Shown: positions 1 to 8,002 of the stretch, one piece after another
Layout: every line of letters starts with the position of its first letter
Numbering within the stretch: position 1 is the first letter of the stretch
Assembly: GCA_027489065.1 (NCBI GenBank)
Contig: JAIYAM010000012.1
Coordinates: 43,902-107,901 of the forward strand
DNA: 64,000 bases
DNA from: Erythrobacteraceae bacterium
GTDB taxonomy: Bacteria > Pseudomonadota > Alphaproteobacteria > Sphingomonadales > Sphingomonadaceae
Direction of reading: 5' to 3'
Made by a program: the position numbers and the translations under genes
The notes under the pieces: model-generated
The model's input: only the letters and a program-made list of their open reading frames with translations
What the model was told of the DNA's origin: nothing
Databases searched by the model: none

Positions 1-536
1 TCGACGCCGCCGAGGCGGCGTTTGGCTCCCCGGTCGACACGGTGATCGCCAATGCCGGTGTCGACGGCGCGGGCATGATCACCACCATGCCCGAGGACGA
101 GATCGAGCAGACCCTCGCGATCAACCTCAAGGGCGCGATCCTCACTGCGCGTGAGGGCGCGAAGCGGATGATGGCGCACGGCGTCACCAAGGGCCGGATC
201 GTGATGATCGCCTCGATCACCGCCTTCGAGCCTTCCCCCGGCCTCGTCGCCTATGCCGCCTCCAAGGCAGGCGTGGTGCAGGCGGGGCGCAGCATGGCGC
301 GCGAATGGGCGCGGGCGGGAATCTGCGTGAACACCGTCTCCCCCGGCTACATCCGCACCGCCATCAACGATGCGTGGTTCGATACCGAGCCAGGCCGCAA
401 GCAGATCGCGCGCTTCCCCAAGCGCCGCCTGATGGGCGAGGAGGGCCTGGACGCAATGATCCTGTTCCTGTGTTCGGACGCGGCGGAGTTCGTCACCGGC
501 ACCGATTTCGTGCTCGACGACGGGCAGACATTGTGA
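1..536 (+). CDS. SDR family NAD(P)-dependent oxidoreductase (5' partial)
   Basis: C-terminal part of a classical short-chain dehydrogenase/reductase; the reading frame is open to the left edge, so the Rossmann TGxxxGxG motif lies outside the window. What remains shows the family's NAG motif (IANAG), the catalytic Ser in ASIT and the Tyr-x-x-x-Lys active site (AYAASKAG), then the conserved VSPGYIRT segment. It ends with the usual D-F-V-L-D-D-G tail. The next gene starts inside its stop (GTGA overlap), so the two are co-transcribed. With the downstream sugar-isomerase-like and VOC genes it may belong to a small carbohydrate or aromatic catabolic operon; the substrate cannot be read from sequence. 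Confidence 0.93.
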   Translation, partial: DAAEAAFGSPVDTVIANAGVDGAGMITTMPEDEIEQTLAINLKGAILTAREGAKRMMAHGVTKGRIVMIASITAFEPSPGLVAYAASKAGVVQAGRSMAREWARAGICVNTVSPGYIRTAINDAWFDTEPGRKQIARFPKRRLMGEEGLDAMILFLCSDAAEFVTGTDFVLDDGQTL

Positions 537-1330
537 CGAAACGCCTGATCTCGCTCGCCGCCGGGATCATGCCCGAGGCGACCCCCGCCCAGCTGATCGA
601 GTGCGCCGCCGCCAGCGATTTCGACTTCGGCGGCATGTGGGTCGAGAAAGACAGCTGGACCCCGGCGACCACCCGCGCCATCCGCAGCCAGGCGCGTGAC
701 GCCGGCGTGGAACTGCTCGACTGCGAGGTCGCGTGGATCATGCCCGGCGCGGCCGATCCGTGGCTGACCCAGCTGGTCGACATCGCGGCCGAGCTGGGCG
801 CGCGCAACCTGCTGTGCGTCTCCAGCGACCCCGACATGGCCGCGACCACTGCCAAGTTCCAGACCCTCGTCGACCGGGCGCAAGGCACGGGCGTCAGGGT
901 CAATCTCGAGTTCGGCATCTTCACCGAGGTGAAGACCCTTTCCATGGCCCGCTCCGTGCTGGAAGCGGTCGAAGGCGAGGCCAAGGCGCTGCTGGTCGAT
1001 ACGCTCCACTGGGCAAGATCGGGCGGGACGGCAGACGACCTTGCGGCGATCCCGCACGAGTGGCTGTCCTACTGCCAACCCTGCGACGCGCCTGCCGAGG
1101 GTCCCGACACGAGCAACTTCGACTCAATAATTGACGACGCGATCAACCGCCGGATGGCGCTGGGTCAGGGAGGCCTGCCGCTCGCCGCGATGGTCGACGC
1201 CCTGCCCGACCACCTGCCGATGGCGATCGAGGAGCGCTCGGCAGCGCTCCGGGACAACTTCCCCGATCTCATCGAACGCGCCCGCGAATGCGCCCGCACC
1301 AGCCGCGCGTGGCTCGACAGCCGAGAATGA
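533..1330 (+). CDS. Sugar phosphate isomerase/epimerase family protein (TIM barrel)
   Basis: A 265-residue protein of the xylose-isomerase-like TIM-barrel / AP endonuclease 2 superfamily. Supporting features are the N-terminal LISLAAGIMPEATPAQLIECAA strand-helix start, an acidic strand end (VNLEFGIF) and LLVDTLHWARSGG, where the Glu, Asp and His would be metal ligands in this fold. The GTG start overlaps the SDR stop by 4 bases, and the stop overlaps the next ATG by 4 bases, so it is the middle gene of a tight three-gene operon. The fold assignment is fairly firm; the substrate is unknown (inositol-type sugars and hydroxypyruvate are typical for the family). Confidence 0.8.
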   Translation: MTKRLISLAAGIMPEATPAQLIECAAASDFDFGGMWVEKDSWTPATTRAIRSQARDAGVELLDCEVAWIMPGAADPWLTQLVDIAAELGARNLLCVSSDPDMAATTAKFQTLVDRAQGTGVRVNLEFGIFTEVKTLSMARSVLEAVEGEAKALLVDTLHWARSGGTADDLAAIPHEWLSYCQPCDAPAEGPDTSNFDSIIDDAINRRMALGQGGLPLAAMVDALPDHLPMAIEERSAALRDNFPDLIERARECARTSRAWLDSRE

Positions 1331-1863
1331 GCGTCCTTCCGGTCACCCTCGTCCAGACAGCCTACCTTGTGCCGAATCTCGAAGAAGGATGCGCAGCGTT
1401 GAACCGCGCCTATGGCTGGGGGCCGTTTCTCGGCGGTACCGAAGGCGTGCTTGCCGACCACACCTACCGGGGTGAGCCCGCCGCACCGATCCGCATACGC
1501 GGCGTCTTCGTCCAGACCGGCGAAATCAATGTCGAGGTGATCGAGGTCGTCTCCGATGCGCCATCCGCCTTCCACGACATGCTGCGCGCAGACGGCCAGC
1601 CGGTGCTGCACCACTGTGCAACCTTTGCCGAGGATTACGAAGGGACCCGCGATCACCTGGTGGCGCAGGGCTATCCGGTGGTGAGCGAATTCGGCTTTGC
1701 CGGGCGGCGCATCTGCTATCTCGACACGCGCCCGCTGCTCGGCTTCATGACCGAAGTCTATCCCGACCTGCCGATCATCCGTGCCATGTATGCAGAGGCA
1801 CGCGAGGCGGCGGCGGCGCGCCCAGGCGAATCTGGGATCGCGCCTTTCACCACCTCGCGCTGA
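1327..1863 (+). CDS. VOC family protein (glyoxalase/dioxygenase fold)
   Basis: A 178-residue protein starting at an ATG that overlaps the upstream stop (ATGA). The pattern is that of a vicinal-oxygen-chelate protein: an N-terminal beta-alpha-beta unit (QTAYLVPNLEEGCAALNRAYGWGPF), a central His in PVLHHCATF and a late acidic residue in GFMTEVYPDLP, the usual spacing for metal ligands. It resembles the lactoylglutathione-lyase-like or methylmalonyl-CoA-epimerase-like members found in catabolic operons. Co-transcription with an SDR and a TIM-barrel epimerase suggests a shared small-molecule pathway, which I cannot name. Confidence 0.8.
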   Translation: MSVLPVTLVQTAYLVPNLEEGCAALNRAYGWGPFLGGTEGVLADHTYRGEPAAPIRIRGVFVQTGEINVEVIEVVSDAPSAFHDMLRADGQPVLHHCATFAEDYEGTRDHLVAQGYPVVSEFGFAGRRICYLDTRPLLGFMTEVYPDLPIIRAMYAEAREAAAARPGESGIAPFTTSR

Positions 1864-1871
1864 GGACGTAC

Positions 1872-2030
1872 TTACGAAAGGCCGTCTTCGAGCCCGCAGG
1901 TGAGATCGCCGATCGGGGTGCCGGCCGGGAAGGTCGCATCAAGCGCATCGGGGCAGCCGGCGCCTTGGGTGAGGTGCTCGAACGAGCCGAGTTCTTCGAG
2001 TTGCGGAGCGCTGTAGATTCGAGTCGTCAT
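1872..2030 (-). CDS. Lasso-type RiPP leader peptide-containing protein (orphan precursor)
   Basis: A 52-residue peptide beginning MTTRIYSAPQLEELGSFEHL. The Y-x-x-P-x-L-x-x-x-G-x-F spacing is the motif bound by the RiPP recognition element (B1) in lasso-peptide systems, and Thr precedes the last leader residue (T-Q before G-A-G). The predicted core starts with Gly, has Asp at position 9 for a 9-residue macrolactam ring, and carries Cys at core position 4 and another in the tail (LTCGLE), so a ring-tail disulfide is possible. AAGGA lies about 10 bases before the ATG. No lasso cyclase, B1/B2 protease, isopeptidase or exporter is in the window, so it is an orphan; the core (~30 residues) is long for a lasso peptide. 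An upstream ATG at 2063 is in frame but has no good ribosome site. Confidence 0.78.
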   Translation of the reverse strand: MTTRIYSAPQLEELGSFEHLTQGAGCPDALDATFPAGTPIGDLTCGLEDGLS

Positions 2031-2185
2031 TGATAGGTCCTTGCCGTGCTTTCCCTGAAGCACAGCGACAGATATGGTCTGGCTGGCAGGAGACCTTGAT
2101 CCATTTCAGAAAACGCGCTGCGCCTCGGCGCATTCGGTCGCGAGTCTCTGACGGTCGGCGACGGAGTGTGCGTGTTGTGCGGTCG

Positions 2186-3088
2186 TCACCCCCCGCGCGC
2201 GTGACCCGCGATCTCGCCGGCGAGGCGCGGGATCAGCGGGAGCGGCAGGTCGTGCCCCCAGCCGGGGATCGTTACCAGCCGCGCGCCCGAAATGTGCCGC
2301 GCGGTGTCCTCGCCCGCTTCGAGCTTGACCAACGGATCGGCCTCGCCGTGGAGCACCAGCGTCGGCGTCCGCACGCTGGCGAGGCGCGAACGGCGGCACC
2401 CGTCATCGATGATCGCGGCGAGCTGGCGCGGAAGCCCGGCCGGATAGACCGAGCGGCGCATGTTCCGCAGCACCCGCGCGCGCTGTTCCTCGGGGTCGAA
2501 GGGGAAGCCCGAAGAGCCGATGTTTTTCGCGATATTGAGCCCATGAGCCACGAGGGTTTCCTCGTCCATCCCCTTCAATGGCGCGACAAGCGCGTCGATC
2601 GCGTTCTTGTCTGCCTGCGGGAGCTTGCCGTTGCCGGTGGTCGACATGATCGAGGTGAGGGTCATCAGCCGCTCGGGGTGGTGCACCGCCATGAGCTGCG
2701 CGATCATTCCGCCCATAGACGCGCCGACCACATGCGCCTTGGCGATGCCGAGCGCATCGAGCAGGCCGATGCCGTCGTCGGCCATGTCCTTCAGGCTGTA
2801 GGGCACCTTGGCCGGGAAGCCGATCTTCTTGCGCAGCACCTGGATCGCCGGGCTGGGCGCGCGGGCGCCCTCGAACTTCTGGCTGAGCCCGATGTCACGG
2901 TTGTCGTAGCGGATCACCCGGAACCCGTCGCCCACCAGCGCCGCAACCAACTCGTCCGGCCACAGCGTCATCTGCGCGCCGAGGCCCATGACCAGCAGGA
3001 TCACTTCGGCATCGGGGTTTCCCCCATTCTCAAGCGAGTCCTCATAGAAGAGTTCGATGCCGGTGTTGGGGGTGACGACTGTGGGCAT
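2186..3088 (-). CDS. Alpha/beta fold hydrolase
   Basis: A 300-residue alpha/beta hydrolase. The nucleophile elbow is VVGASMGGMIAQ (Ser about residue 107), the oxyanion-loop region is VMGLGAQMTLW, the acid is in LVLHGEADPLV and the catalytic His is in IPGWGHDLPLP, all in canonical order. The start (MPTVVTPNTG) was chosen because the family begins just before the first strand; the longer in-frame extension to 3211 would run into the neighbouring gene. There is no signal peptide, so it is cytoplasmic. It resembles the esterase/haloperoxidase-type proteins common in sphingomonads; substrate unknown. Confidence 0.88.
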   Translation of the reverse strand: MPTVVTPNTGIELFYEDSLENGGNPDAEVILLVMGLGAQMTLWPDELVAALVGDGFRVIRYDNRDIGLSQKFEGARAPSPAIQVLRKKIGFPAKVPYSLKDMADDGIGLLDALGIAKAHVVGASMGGMIAQLMAVHHPERLMTLTSIMSTTGNGKLPQADKNAIDALVAPLKGMDEETLVAHGLNIAKNIGSSGFPFDPEEQRARVLRNMRRSVYPAGLPRQLAAIIDDGCRRSRLASVRTPTLVLHGEADPLVKLEAGEDTARHISGARLVTIPGWGHDLPLPLIPRLAGEIAGHARGG

Positions 3089-3119
3089 GGGCGGCTGATC
3101 CTTGGTCAGGCCCGGATGG

Positions 3120-4070
3120 TCACTTCCACACGGGTCCGGCGATATCGAAGCCGCGCGCGTCCAATTGGTCAAGCACCCCGCCGCTCTCCGCCAACACTCG
3201 CAAGGGGACAACTGCCAGCGTCGTGCCCTTGGCGGCGCTCGCCTCGGCGATGCGGTCGACCCAGATGGTGCGCAATTCGGTGCCGATCGTCTCGTCTGCC
3301 CACGGCCAGCACTTGCCCAGCGCCTGTTCGAGCGGGTTCGCCATCACCGCAGGAATGGCATAGCGGCGCCAGTCGGCCGCCCGCTTCTCCACGATCTCGG
3401 GGCCCGCATCGAGAGCGTCCATCGCCGCCGTCAGGCAGGGGATATGCGCCGCGGGTGGTGCATCGGCCAGGTTGTCGATGATGTCCTCGCCGCGCAGGGT
3501 GCCGGCGCGGGTGGTCGGAACCTTGGCCTTGTCGGCGGCCTTCTCCACCACGTCCGAGGCATCGTCCGCCGTATCGCGGTTGAAGCGCAGCTCCTTGCGC
3601 AACATCCCGAAGGACGTGAGCAGGAAGGACTGGCGCGCATAATCCTCCTTGTGCGCCGCGCCGAAAGCGGAGAGCCGTGCCCACTGATCGGGCGAGAGGT
3701 AGTCGCTCGCCACGGTCTTGTCGGGGAGCTTGGTGAACTTGGAGCCGGAGAAGATCAGCCGCAGGATATCCCCCGGCGAGACCTTGCCCCGCGCGCCGAG
3801 GATCACCCGGTCGGCCTCGGCAGTGGCTTCGCGCAGCCGGTCCGGCTGCCACGGGGTGGTCTTGGGGATCGCCCGAAGCTCGCCGACGAGAATGACGGTG
3901 CCGGTCGGCGTGGTGATGGTCCACATCGGCGCGCCGGAACGCTGCGCGGTGACGACGATCGAATTCTCCGAGGTGTTTTCGGCCCCCTCGTCTGCGGCTA
4001 TCTCCTGCGCCGCCAGGGAAGTGATCGGCAACAGCGCGGCAAGGGCCAGGGAAGTCAGCAGCTTGTTCAT
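3120..4070 (-). CDS. TraB/GumN family exported protein
   Basis: A 316-residue protein with a Sec signal peptide (MNKLLTSLALAALLPITSLA, cleavage near AQE). The mature part fits the TraB/GumN family: an early PMWTITTPTGTVILVGEL strand pair (family G-T-x-H-x-L; here the usual His is replaced, giving GELRAIP), a helical middle with paired Cys (HIPCL and GKCWPW) and a C-terminal LAVVPLRVLAESGGVLDQL segment like the family's GAxHL-x-G-x-x-G-L. Loss of the His residues expected for a metalloprotease-like function suggests a catalytically inactive member. It sits alone between the hydrolase and nadB on the same strand. Confidence 0.75.
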   Translation of the reverse strand: MNKLLTSLALAALLPITSLAAQEIAADEGAENTSENSIVVTAQRSGAPMWTITTPTGTVILVGELRAIPKTTPWQPDRLREATAEADRVILGARGKVSPGDILRLIFSGSKFTKLPDKTVASDYLSPDQWARLSAFGAAHKEDYARQSFLLTSFGMLRKELRFNRDTADDASDVVEKAADKAKVPTTRAGTLRGEDIIDNLADAPPAAHIPCLTAAMDALDAGPEIVEKRAADWRRYAIPAVMANPLEQALGKCWPWADETIGTELRTIWVDRIAEASAAKGTTLAVVPLRVLAESGGVLDQLDARGFDIAGPVWK

Positions 4071-4143
4071 CGGGCGCCCCTTCGATTTAACATTTGGCAC
4101 ACCGCTACAGCCGCGAAACTGAACGTCACCCGAACTCAAGGAC

Positions 4144-5757
4144 TTAAGGCACCAGCACCGTATCTCTCGGCTCCGCTGCCAAGTCAGGATAATCCAGCGT
4201 GTAGTGCAGCCCGCGGCTCTCCTTGCGGTGGAGCGCCGACTTCACGATCAGTTCGGCCGATTGCAGCAGGTTTCTGAGTTCGATCAGGTCGGTGGTGACG
4301 CGGAAGGACCCGTAGTAGTCCTCCACCTCGCGCTTCAGCAGCTCGATGCGGCTGGCGGCCCGCTGGAGCCGTTTGGTGGTGCGCACGATGCCGACATAGT
4401 TCCACATGAAGCGGCGGATCTCGGTCCAGTTCTGCTTGATGACGACCTCCTCGTCGGAGTCGGTCACGCGGCTTTCGTCCCACGGGAGGATCGCGGGCGG
4501 GGCCTCGAGCGTGTCCCAGCGCGCAAGGATGTCCTGCGCCGCGGCCTCGCCGAAGACGAAGCACTCCAGCAGCGAGTTCGACGCCAGACGGTTCGCGCCG
4601 TGGAGGCCGCTTTCGGTGCACTCGCCCGCCGCCCACAGCCCCGGCACGTCGGTGCGCGCATCGAGGCCCACCACCACCCCGCCGCAGGTGTAATGCTGCG
4701 CCGGCACAACCGGGATCGGCTGCCTCGTCATGTCGATGCCGAGCCCCATCAGCTTTTCGTAGATCGTCGGGAAGTGCCCCTTCACGAAATCGGCGGGCTG
4801 GTGGCTGATATCGAGATGCACGAAATCGAGGCCGAAGCGCTTGATCTGGTCATCGATCGCGCGGGCGACAACATCGCGCGGGGCGAGTTCCATGCGCTCG
4901 GGGTCGTAATCCACCATGAAGCGGCGGCCCGTCTCGGGGTGGAGCAGGTGGCCTCCTTCCCCGCGCACGGCCTCGGTGATCAGGAAGTTCTTGGTTTCGA
5001 GGTGGTAGAGACAGGTCGGGTGGAACTGCATCATCTCCATGTTGGAGACGCGCGCGCCTGCCCGCCACGCCATTGCGATGCCATCGCCGGTCGCGCCGCG
5101 CGGTGCGGTGGAGAACTGGTAGACGCGCCCGGCACCGCCGCTGGCGAGCACCGTCGCGCGCGCGACATGACGTTCAACCCGCCCGGTCTCCTCGCACAGG
5201 GCATAGACCCCCCACACCCGCCCGGCAGCGGAGAAATCTTCGCGATGGCGATCGGTGACGAGATCGATGCAGGTGCGCCCGGGGAGCAGGGTTATGTTGG
5301 GGTTCGCCTCGGCCGCGCGCAGGAGCGCTTCCTGCACGGCCCATCCGGTCGCATCGTCGACATGCACGATGCGCCGGTGCGAGTGCCCGCCCTCGCGGGT
5401 GAGGTGCAGTGCATCGGTATCGCGGTTGAAAGGCACCCCGAGCTCGCAGAGCCGGTCGATCGAGGCGGGCGCGCGTTCGATGACGAATTCGACCGTGGCG
5501 CGGTCGTTGAGCCCCGCGCCCGCCACCATCGTGTCGCGGATATGGTCCTCGAAAGTGTCGCCAGCGTCGAGCACTGCGGCGATCCCGCCCTGCGCCCAGG
5601 CAGTCGAGCCGCCGGTCAGCGAGCCTTTGGCCAGCACCAGCACCCGCCGCGTCTCGGCCAGAGCGAGCGCAGCGGTCAGCCCGGCCGCGCCCGAACCGAT
5701 CACCAGCACATCATGCGGCTGCCCCACTGCGTCTTCCGTCGCCATGCCTTGCGCCAT
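4144..5757 (-). CDS. nadB: L-aspartate oxidase
   Basis: The FAD enzyme that oxidises L-aspartate to iminoaspartate, first step of de novo NAD synthesis. The dinucleotide-binding motif is DVLVIGSGAAGLTAALAL (residues ~16-33), followed by the NadB/SdhA signatures STAWAQGGIAAV, HSHRRIVHVDD, MEMMQFHPTCLY, the QHYTCGGVVVG active-site region and HGANRLASNSLLECFVFG; a helical C-terminal domain follows. The start is ambiguous: ATG at 5757 gives 537 residues, ATG at 5745 and TTG at 5781 are also in frame, none with a strong ribosome site. nadA and nadC are not adjacent. Confidence 0.95.
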   Translation of the reverse strand: MAQGMATEDAVGQPHDVLVIGSGAAGLTAALALAETRRVLVLAKGSLTGGSTAWAQGGIAAVLDAGDTFEDHIRDTMVAGAGLNDRATVEFVIERAPASIDRLCELGVPFNRDTDALHLTREGGHSHRRIVHVDDATGWAVQEALLRAAEANPNITLLPGRTCIDLVTDRHREDFSAAGRVWGVYALCEETGRVERHVARATVLASGGAGRVYQFSTAPRGATGDGIAMAWRAGARVSNMEMMQFHPTCLYHLETKNFLITEAVRGEGGHLLHPETGRRFMVDYDPERMELAPRDVVARAIDDQIKRFGLDFVHLDISHQPADFVKGHFPTIYEKLMGLGIDMTRQPIPVVPAQHYTCGGVVVGLDARTDVPGLWAAGECTESGLHGANRLASNSLLECFVFGEAAAQDILARWDTLEAPPAILPWDESRVTDSDEEVVIKQNWTEIRRFMWNYVGIVRTTKRLQRAASRIELLKREVEDYYGSFRVTTDLIELRNLLQSAELIVKSALHRKESRGLHYTLDYPDLAAEPRDTVLVP

Positions 5758-5945
5758 GGCTCGCAATTCGCCGTTCGGCAAGGGTCATGCAATCGCTCAC
5801 GAATTGCGAGGTCCTAAGTAAATGCCCCTAGGTTGCGCTGCAACACGGTGGTATCTTCTTCGTCAGCGTGAATCGTTCGATGAAGCGGCGCGCTAAGGGG
5901 CGCAAAACCAGTACAGCATTTCCTTTCCTCGGGGCACCATAGCGC

Positions 5946-6134
5946 ATGTCCATCTTCGGTCTCGCCACCTGCGTGTTCAACCGCCACGATCCCGATCGCA
6001 AGGAGGTGAAGTGGAACGGCCACGACTACGTCGGAGAATGCCGCCACTGCAACGTCCCGATCGTTCGCGTTTCCCGCCGTCACTGGCGCAAGCAGGTCCC
6101 CAAGGGGCAAGCGAGCGATAACGCCCCGGGCTGA
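5946..6134 (+). CDS. Small zinc-ribbon-like protein of unknown function
   Basis: A 62-residue basic protein with Cys in an N-terminal FGLATCVFNRH segment and a later CRHC pair, followed by an arginine/lysine-rich helix (RVSRRHWRKQ). The single-Cys, His and Cys-x-x-Cys layout could bind one zinc. It begins in the gap after divergent nadB and ends directly against the ABC ATPase gene on the opposite strand. I do not recognise a named family. The composition, the well-placed Cys pair and the lack of a competing frame argue that it is real. Confidence 0.6.
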   Translation: MSIFGLATCVFNRHDPDRKEVKWNGHDYVGECRHCNVPIVRVSRRHWRKQVPKGQASDNAPG

Positions 6135-7100
6135 TCAGCCGGCGCTTTCAGGGCCGGCGGCGGTGAGCTGGACGAAGACATCCTCGAGATCGGCCTCGCG
6201 GGTCGTCACATCGACGATTTCGATGCCCTGCTGCTGAAGGATAGCGAGCACCTGCCCGGCGCTAAGGCGGTCTTTGTCATAGGTCACCTCGACCGCGCGC
6301 GCGCCGTCCCATTCGACCTTGCCGAAAGCCTCGTGCGAGGGGGCCACGGAAAGATCGGCTGCCGCGGTCACCGCGACGATCTTCTCGCGCGCCATCTCGA
6401 CGAGTTCGCGGGTCGGCTTGTCGGCGATCACCTTGCCGTGGTTGATGATCGCGATGCGGTCGCACAGCTCCTCGGCTTCCTCGAGGTAGTGGGTGGTGAG
6501 CACCACCGTCACGCCTTCGCGGTTCAATTCGCTGACCAGCTCCCACAATTGGCGCCTGAGGTCGACATCGACCCCGGCCGTCGGCTCGTCGAGGACGAGA
6601 ATCGGCGGAGAGTGGACCATCGCCTTGGCGACCAGCAGCCGCCGCTTCATCCCTCCCGAGAGCGTGCGCGCATAGGCGTTACGCTTGTCGGCGAGGCGCA
6701 CCGCTTCGAGCAGTTCCTCGCTGCGGCGCAAGGCGGCGGTGATGCCGTAGAAGCCGGCCTGGTTCTCCAGCACCTCGAAGGGGGTAAAGAAGGGGTCGAA
6801 GACGATCTCCTGCGGCACAATCCCGATCGATCGGCTGGCATTGCGGCGATCCCGGTCGATGTCGAAGCCCCAGATTTCGGCCGTCCCGGAGGTCTTGTTG
6901 ACCAGCCCCGCAAGGATGTTGATTAGCGTCGACTTGCCTGCGCCGTTGGGGCCGAGCAGCCCGAAGATCGAGCCTTCCGGCACGTCGAAGCTCACTCCGC
7001 CGAGCGCGAGCTTGCCTTCGGTCATTGTGCCTTTCGCACCCTTGGCAGGGGCATAGCGTTTGACGAGGTTGTCGATGCGGATGGCGGGCTCGGCTGACAT
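6135..7100 (-). CDS. ABC transporter ATP-binding protein
   Basis: A 321-residue ATPase with Walker A (LLGPNGAGKST), Q-loop (IVPQE), signature TLSGGMKRRL, Walker B (ILVLDEPTAGVD) and H-loop (TTHYLEEAEELCD). The ~80-residue extension after the H-loop, ending in a DVTTREADLEDVFVQL tail, is typical of multidrug or export-type ATPases that pair with ABC-2 permeases (NodI/CcmA/DrrA class). No ABC-2 permease is adjacent in the window, so the partner must be encoded elsewhere. The insertion KGAKGTMTEG between strand 1 and Walker A is slightly unusual. Confidence 0.93.
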   Translation of the reverse strand: MSAEPAIRIDNLVKRYAPAKGAKGTMTEGKLALGGVSFDVPEGSIFGLLGPNGAGKSTLINILAGLVNKTSGTAEIWGFDIDRDRRNASRSIGIVPQEIVFDPFFTPFEVLENQAGFYGITAALRRSEELLEAVRLADKRNAYARTLSGGMKRRLLVAKAMVHSPPILVLDEPTAGVDVDLRRQLWELVSELNREGVTVVLTTHYLEEAEELCDRIAIINHGKVIADKPTRELVEMAREKIVAVTAAADLSVAPSHEAFGKVEWDGARAVEVTYDKDRLSAGQVLAILQQQGIEIVDVTTREADLEDVFVQLTAAGPESAG

Positions 7101-7172
7101 GCGGAACGCCTAGGCAAGCCGGGCGCCAAAGGCAATTGAACTTGGGCCACCGCGCCTGTATCGGCGAAACCC

Positions 7173-7475
7173 ATGAGCATTCCCCCTCCTGAAGTCCTGC
7201 TGGTCGATGCGGCGCGCGTCATGTGCGACGGGGCCAGCGGCATCCGCGGCGGCGCGGGATACCGCCCGGCCGCGCTGGGCCACCCGCGCGTGTTCCTCGA
7301 AATCGACGAGCACGGCTATGTCGACTGCGGCTACTGTGACCGGCGCTTCGTGCTGCGCGGCGGTGTTGCGGACAAGGCGGGCGCTGACCAGGCCGCACTG
7401 CCCGACATCGCTTCGGGGGCGAGCGACCCGGGGAAGATCGAGCACAGCCAGGGCGGCTCGCTCAGCGCAGGTTAA
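7173..7475 (+). CDS. Zinc-finger domain-containing protein (NDUFS6-like CHCC)
   Basis: A 100-residue protein with the CHCC zinc-finger layout: Cys in VMCDGASG, His in ALGHPRVFLEIDEHG and the DCGYCDRRFVL pair. This is the bacterial relative of mitochondrial complex I accessory subunit NDUFS6, usually a short cytoplasmic protein in alphaproteobacteria. The C-terminal ~35 residues (after RGG) are longer and less ordered than the core domain. The start ATG lies 72 bases from the divergent ABC ATPase start, so the two genes share an upstream region. Confidence 0.85.
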   Translation: MSIPPPEVLLVDAARVMCDGASGIRGGAGYRPAALGHPRVFLEIDEHGYVDCGYCDRRFVLRGGVADKAGADQAALPDIASGASDPGKIEHSQGGSLSAG

Positions 7476-7525
7476 GCGTCGGCACGGTAAGACGCTCCTC
7501 TTATGATCCAGAAGGAGATCGCGTC

Positions 7526-8002
7526 ATGACCCGAAACACTCTCCTGACCCGCTCGCTGATCGCCGCATGTGCCTCGGCTCTCGCGCTGGCAATCACCCTG
7601 CCCGCCGCCGCGCAGCAAAAGGGCGATGTAGAGGCCGGCACTGCAGCCGCCGCGCCCGCGACCAAGGGCGAAAAGCGCCTCGCGAAACTGCTCAAGGGCC
7701 GTGTCGCGGGGGAACCGGTGCGGTGCATCCGCACCAGAGGGCGCGAACAGATGCAGGTGATCTCGCACACGGCCTACGTCTATGGCTCGGGCAACACGAT
7801 CTATGTGCAGCGCACCCGCGATCCGCAGCAGATCGATGATCGCGACACGCTCATCACCAACCGCTTCGATCCGACGCAGTTGTGCCGACTCGACACCACT
7901 ACCACCGTCGATCGTATGACCGGCATGTTCACCGGCGCGGTGTTCTTCGATGACTTCATTCCCTACACGCGGGTGAAGCGCGGGGCTTCCGGCGAGGGCT
8001 GA
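7526..8002 (+). CDS. Exported protein of unknown function
   Basis: A 158-residue protein with a clear Sec signal peptide (positively charged start, hydrophobic LIAACASALALAITLP, cleavage after AAAQ). The mature part contains two Cys (PVRCIRTRG and TQLCRLD) that may form a disulfide, and an aromatic-rich HTAYVYGSGNTIYVQRT strand. AAGGAG lies just before the ATG. I recognise it only as a type of small periplasmic protein common in sphingomonads. Its 3' end overlaps the converging gene at 7963-8481 by about 40 bases. Confidence 0.75.
   Translation: MTRNTLLTRSLIAACASALALAITLPAAAQQKGDVEAGTAAAAPATKGEKRLAKLLKGRVAGEPVRCIRTRGREQMQVISHTAYVYGSGNTIYVQRTRDPQQIDDRDTLITNRFDPTQLCRLDTTTTVDRMTGMFTGAVFFDDFIPYTRVKRGASGEG

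Noticed and set aside
2031..2063. Extended N-terminus of the lasso-type precursor (start at 2063)
   Set aside because: The internal ATG at 2030 has a clear AAGGA and gives a normal-length leader.
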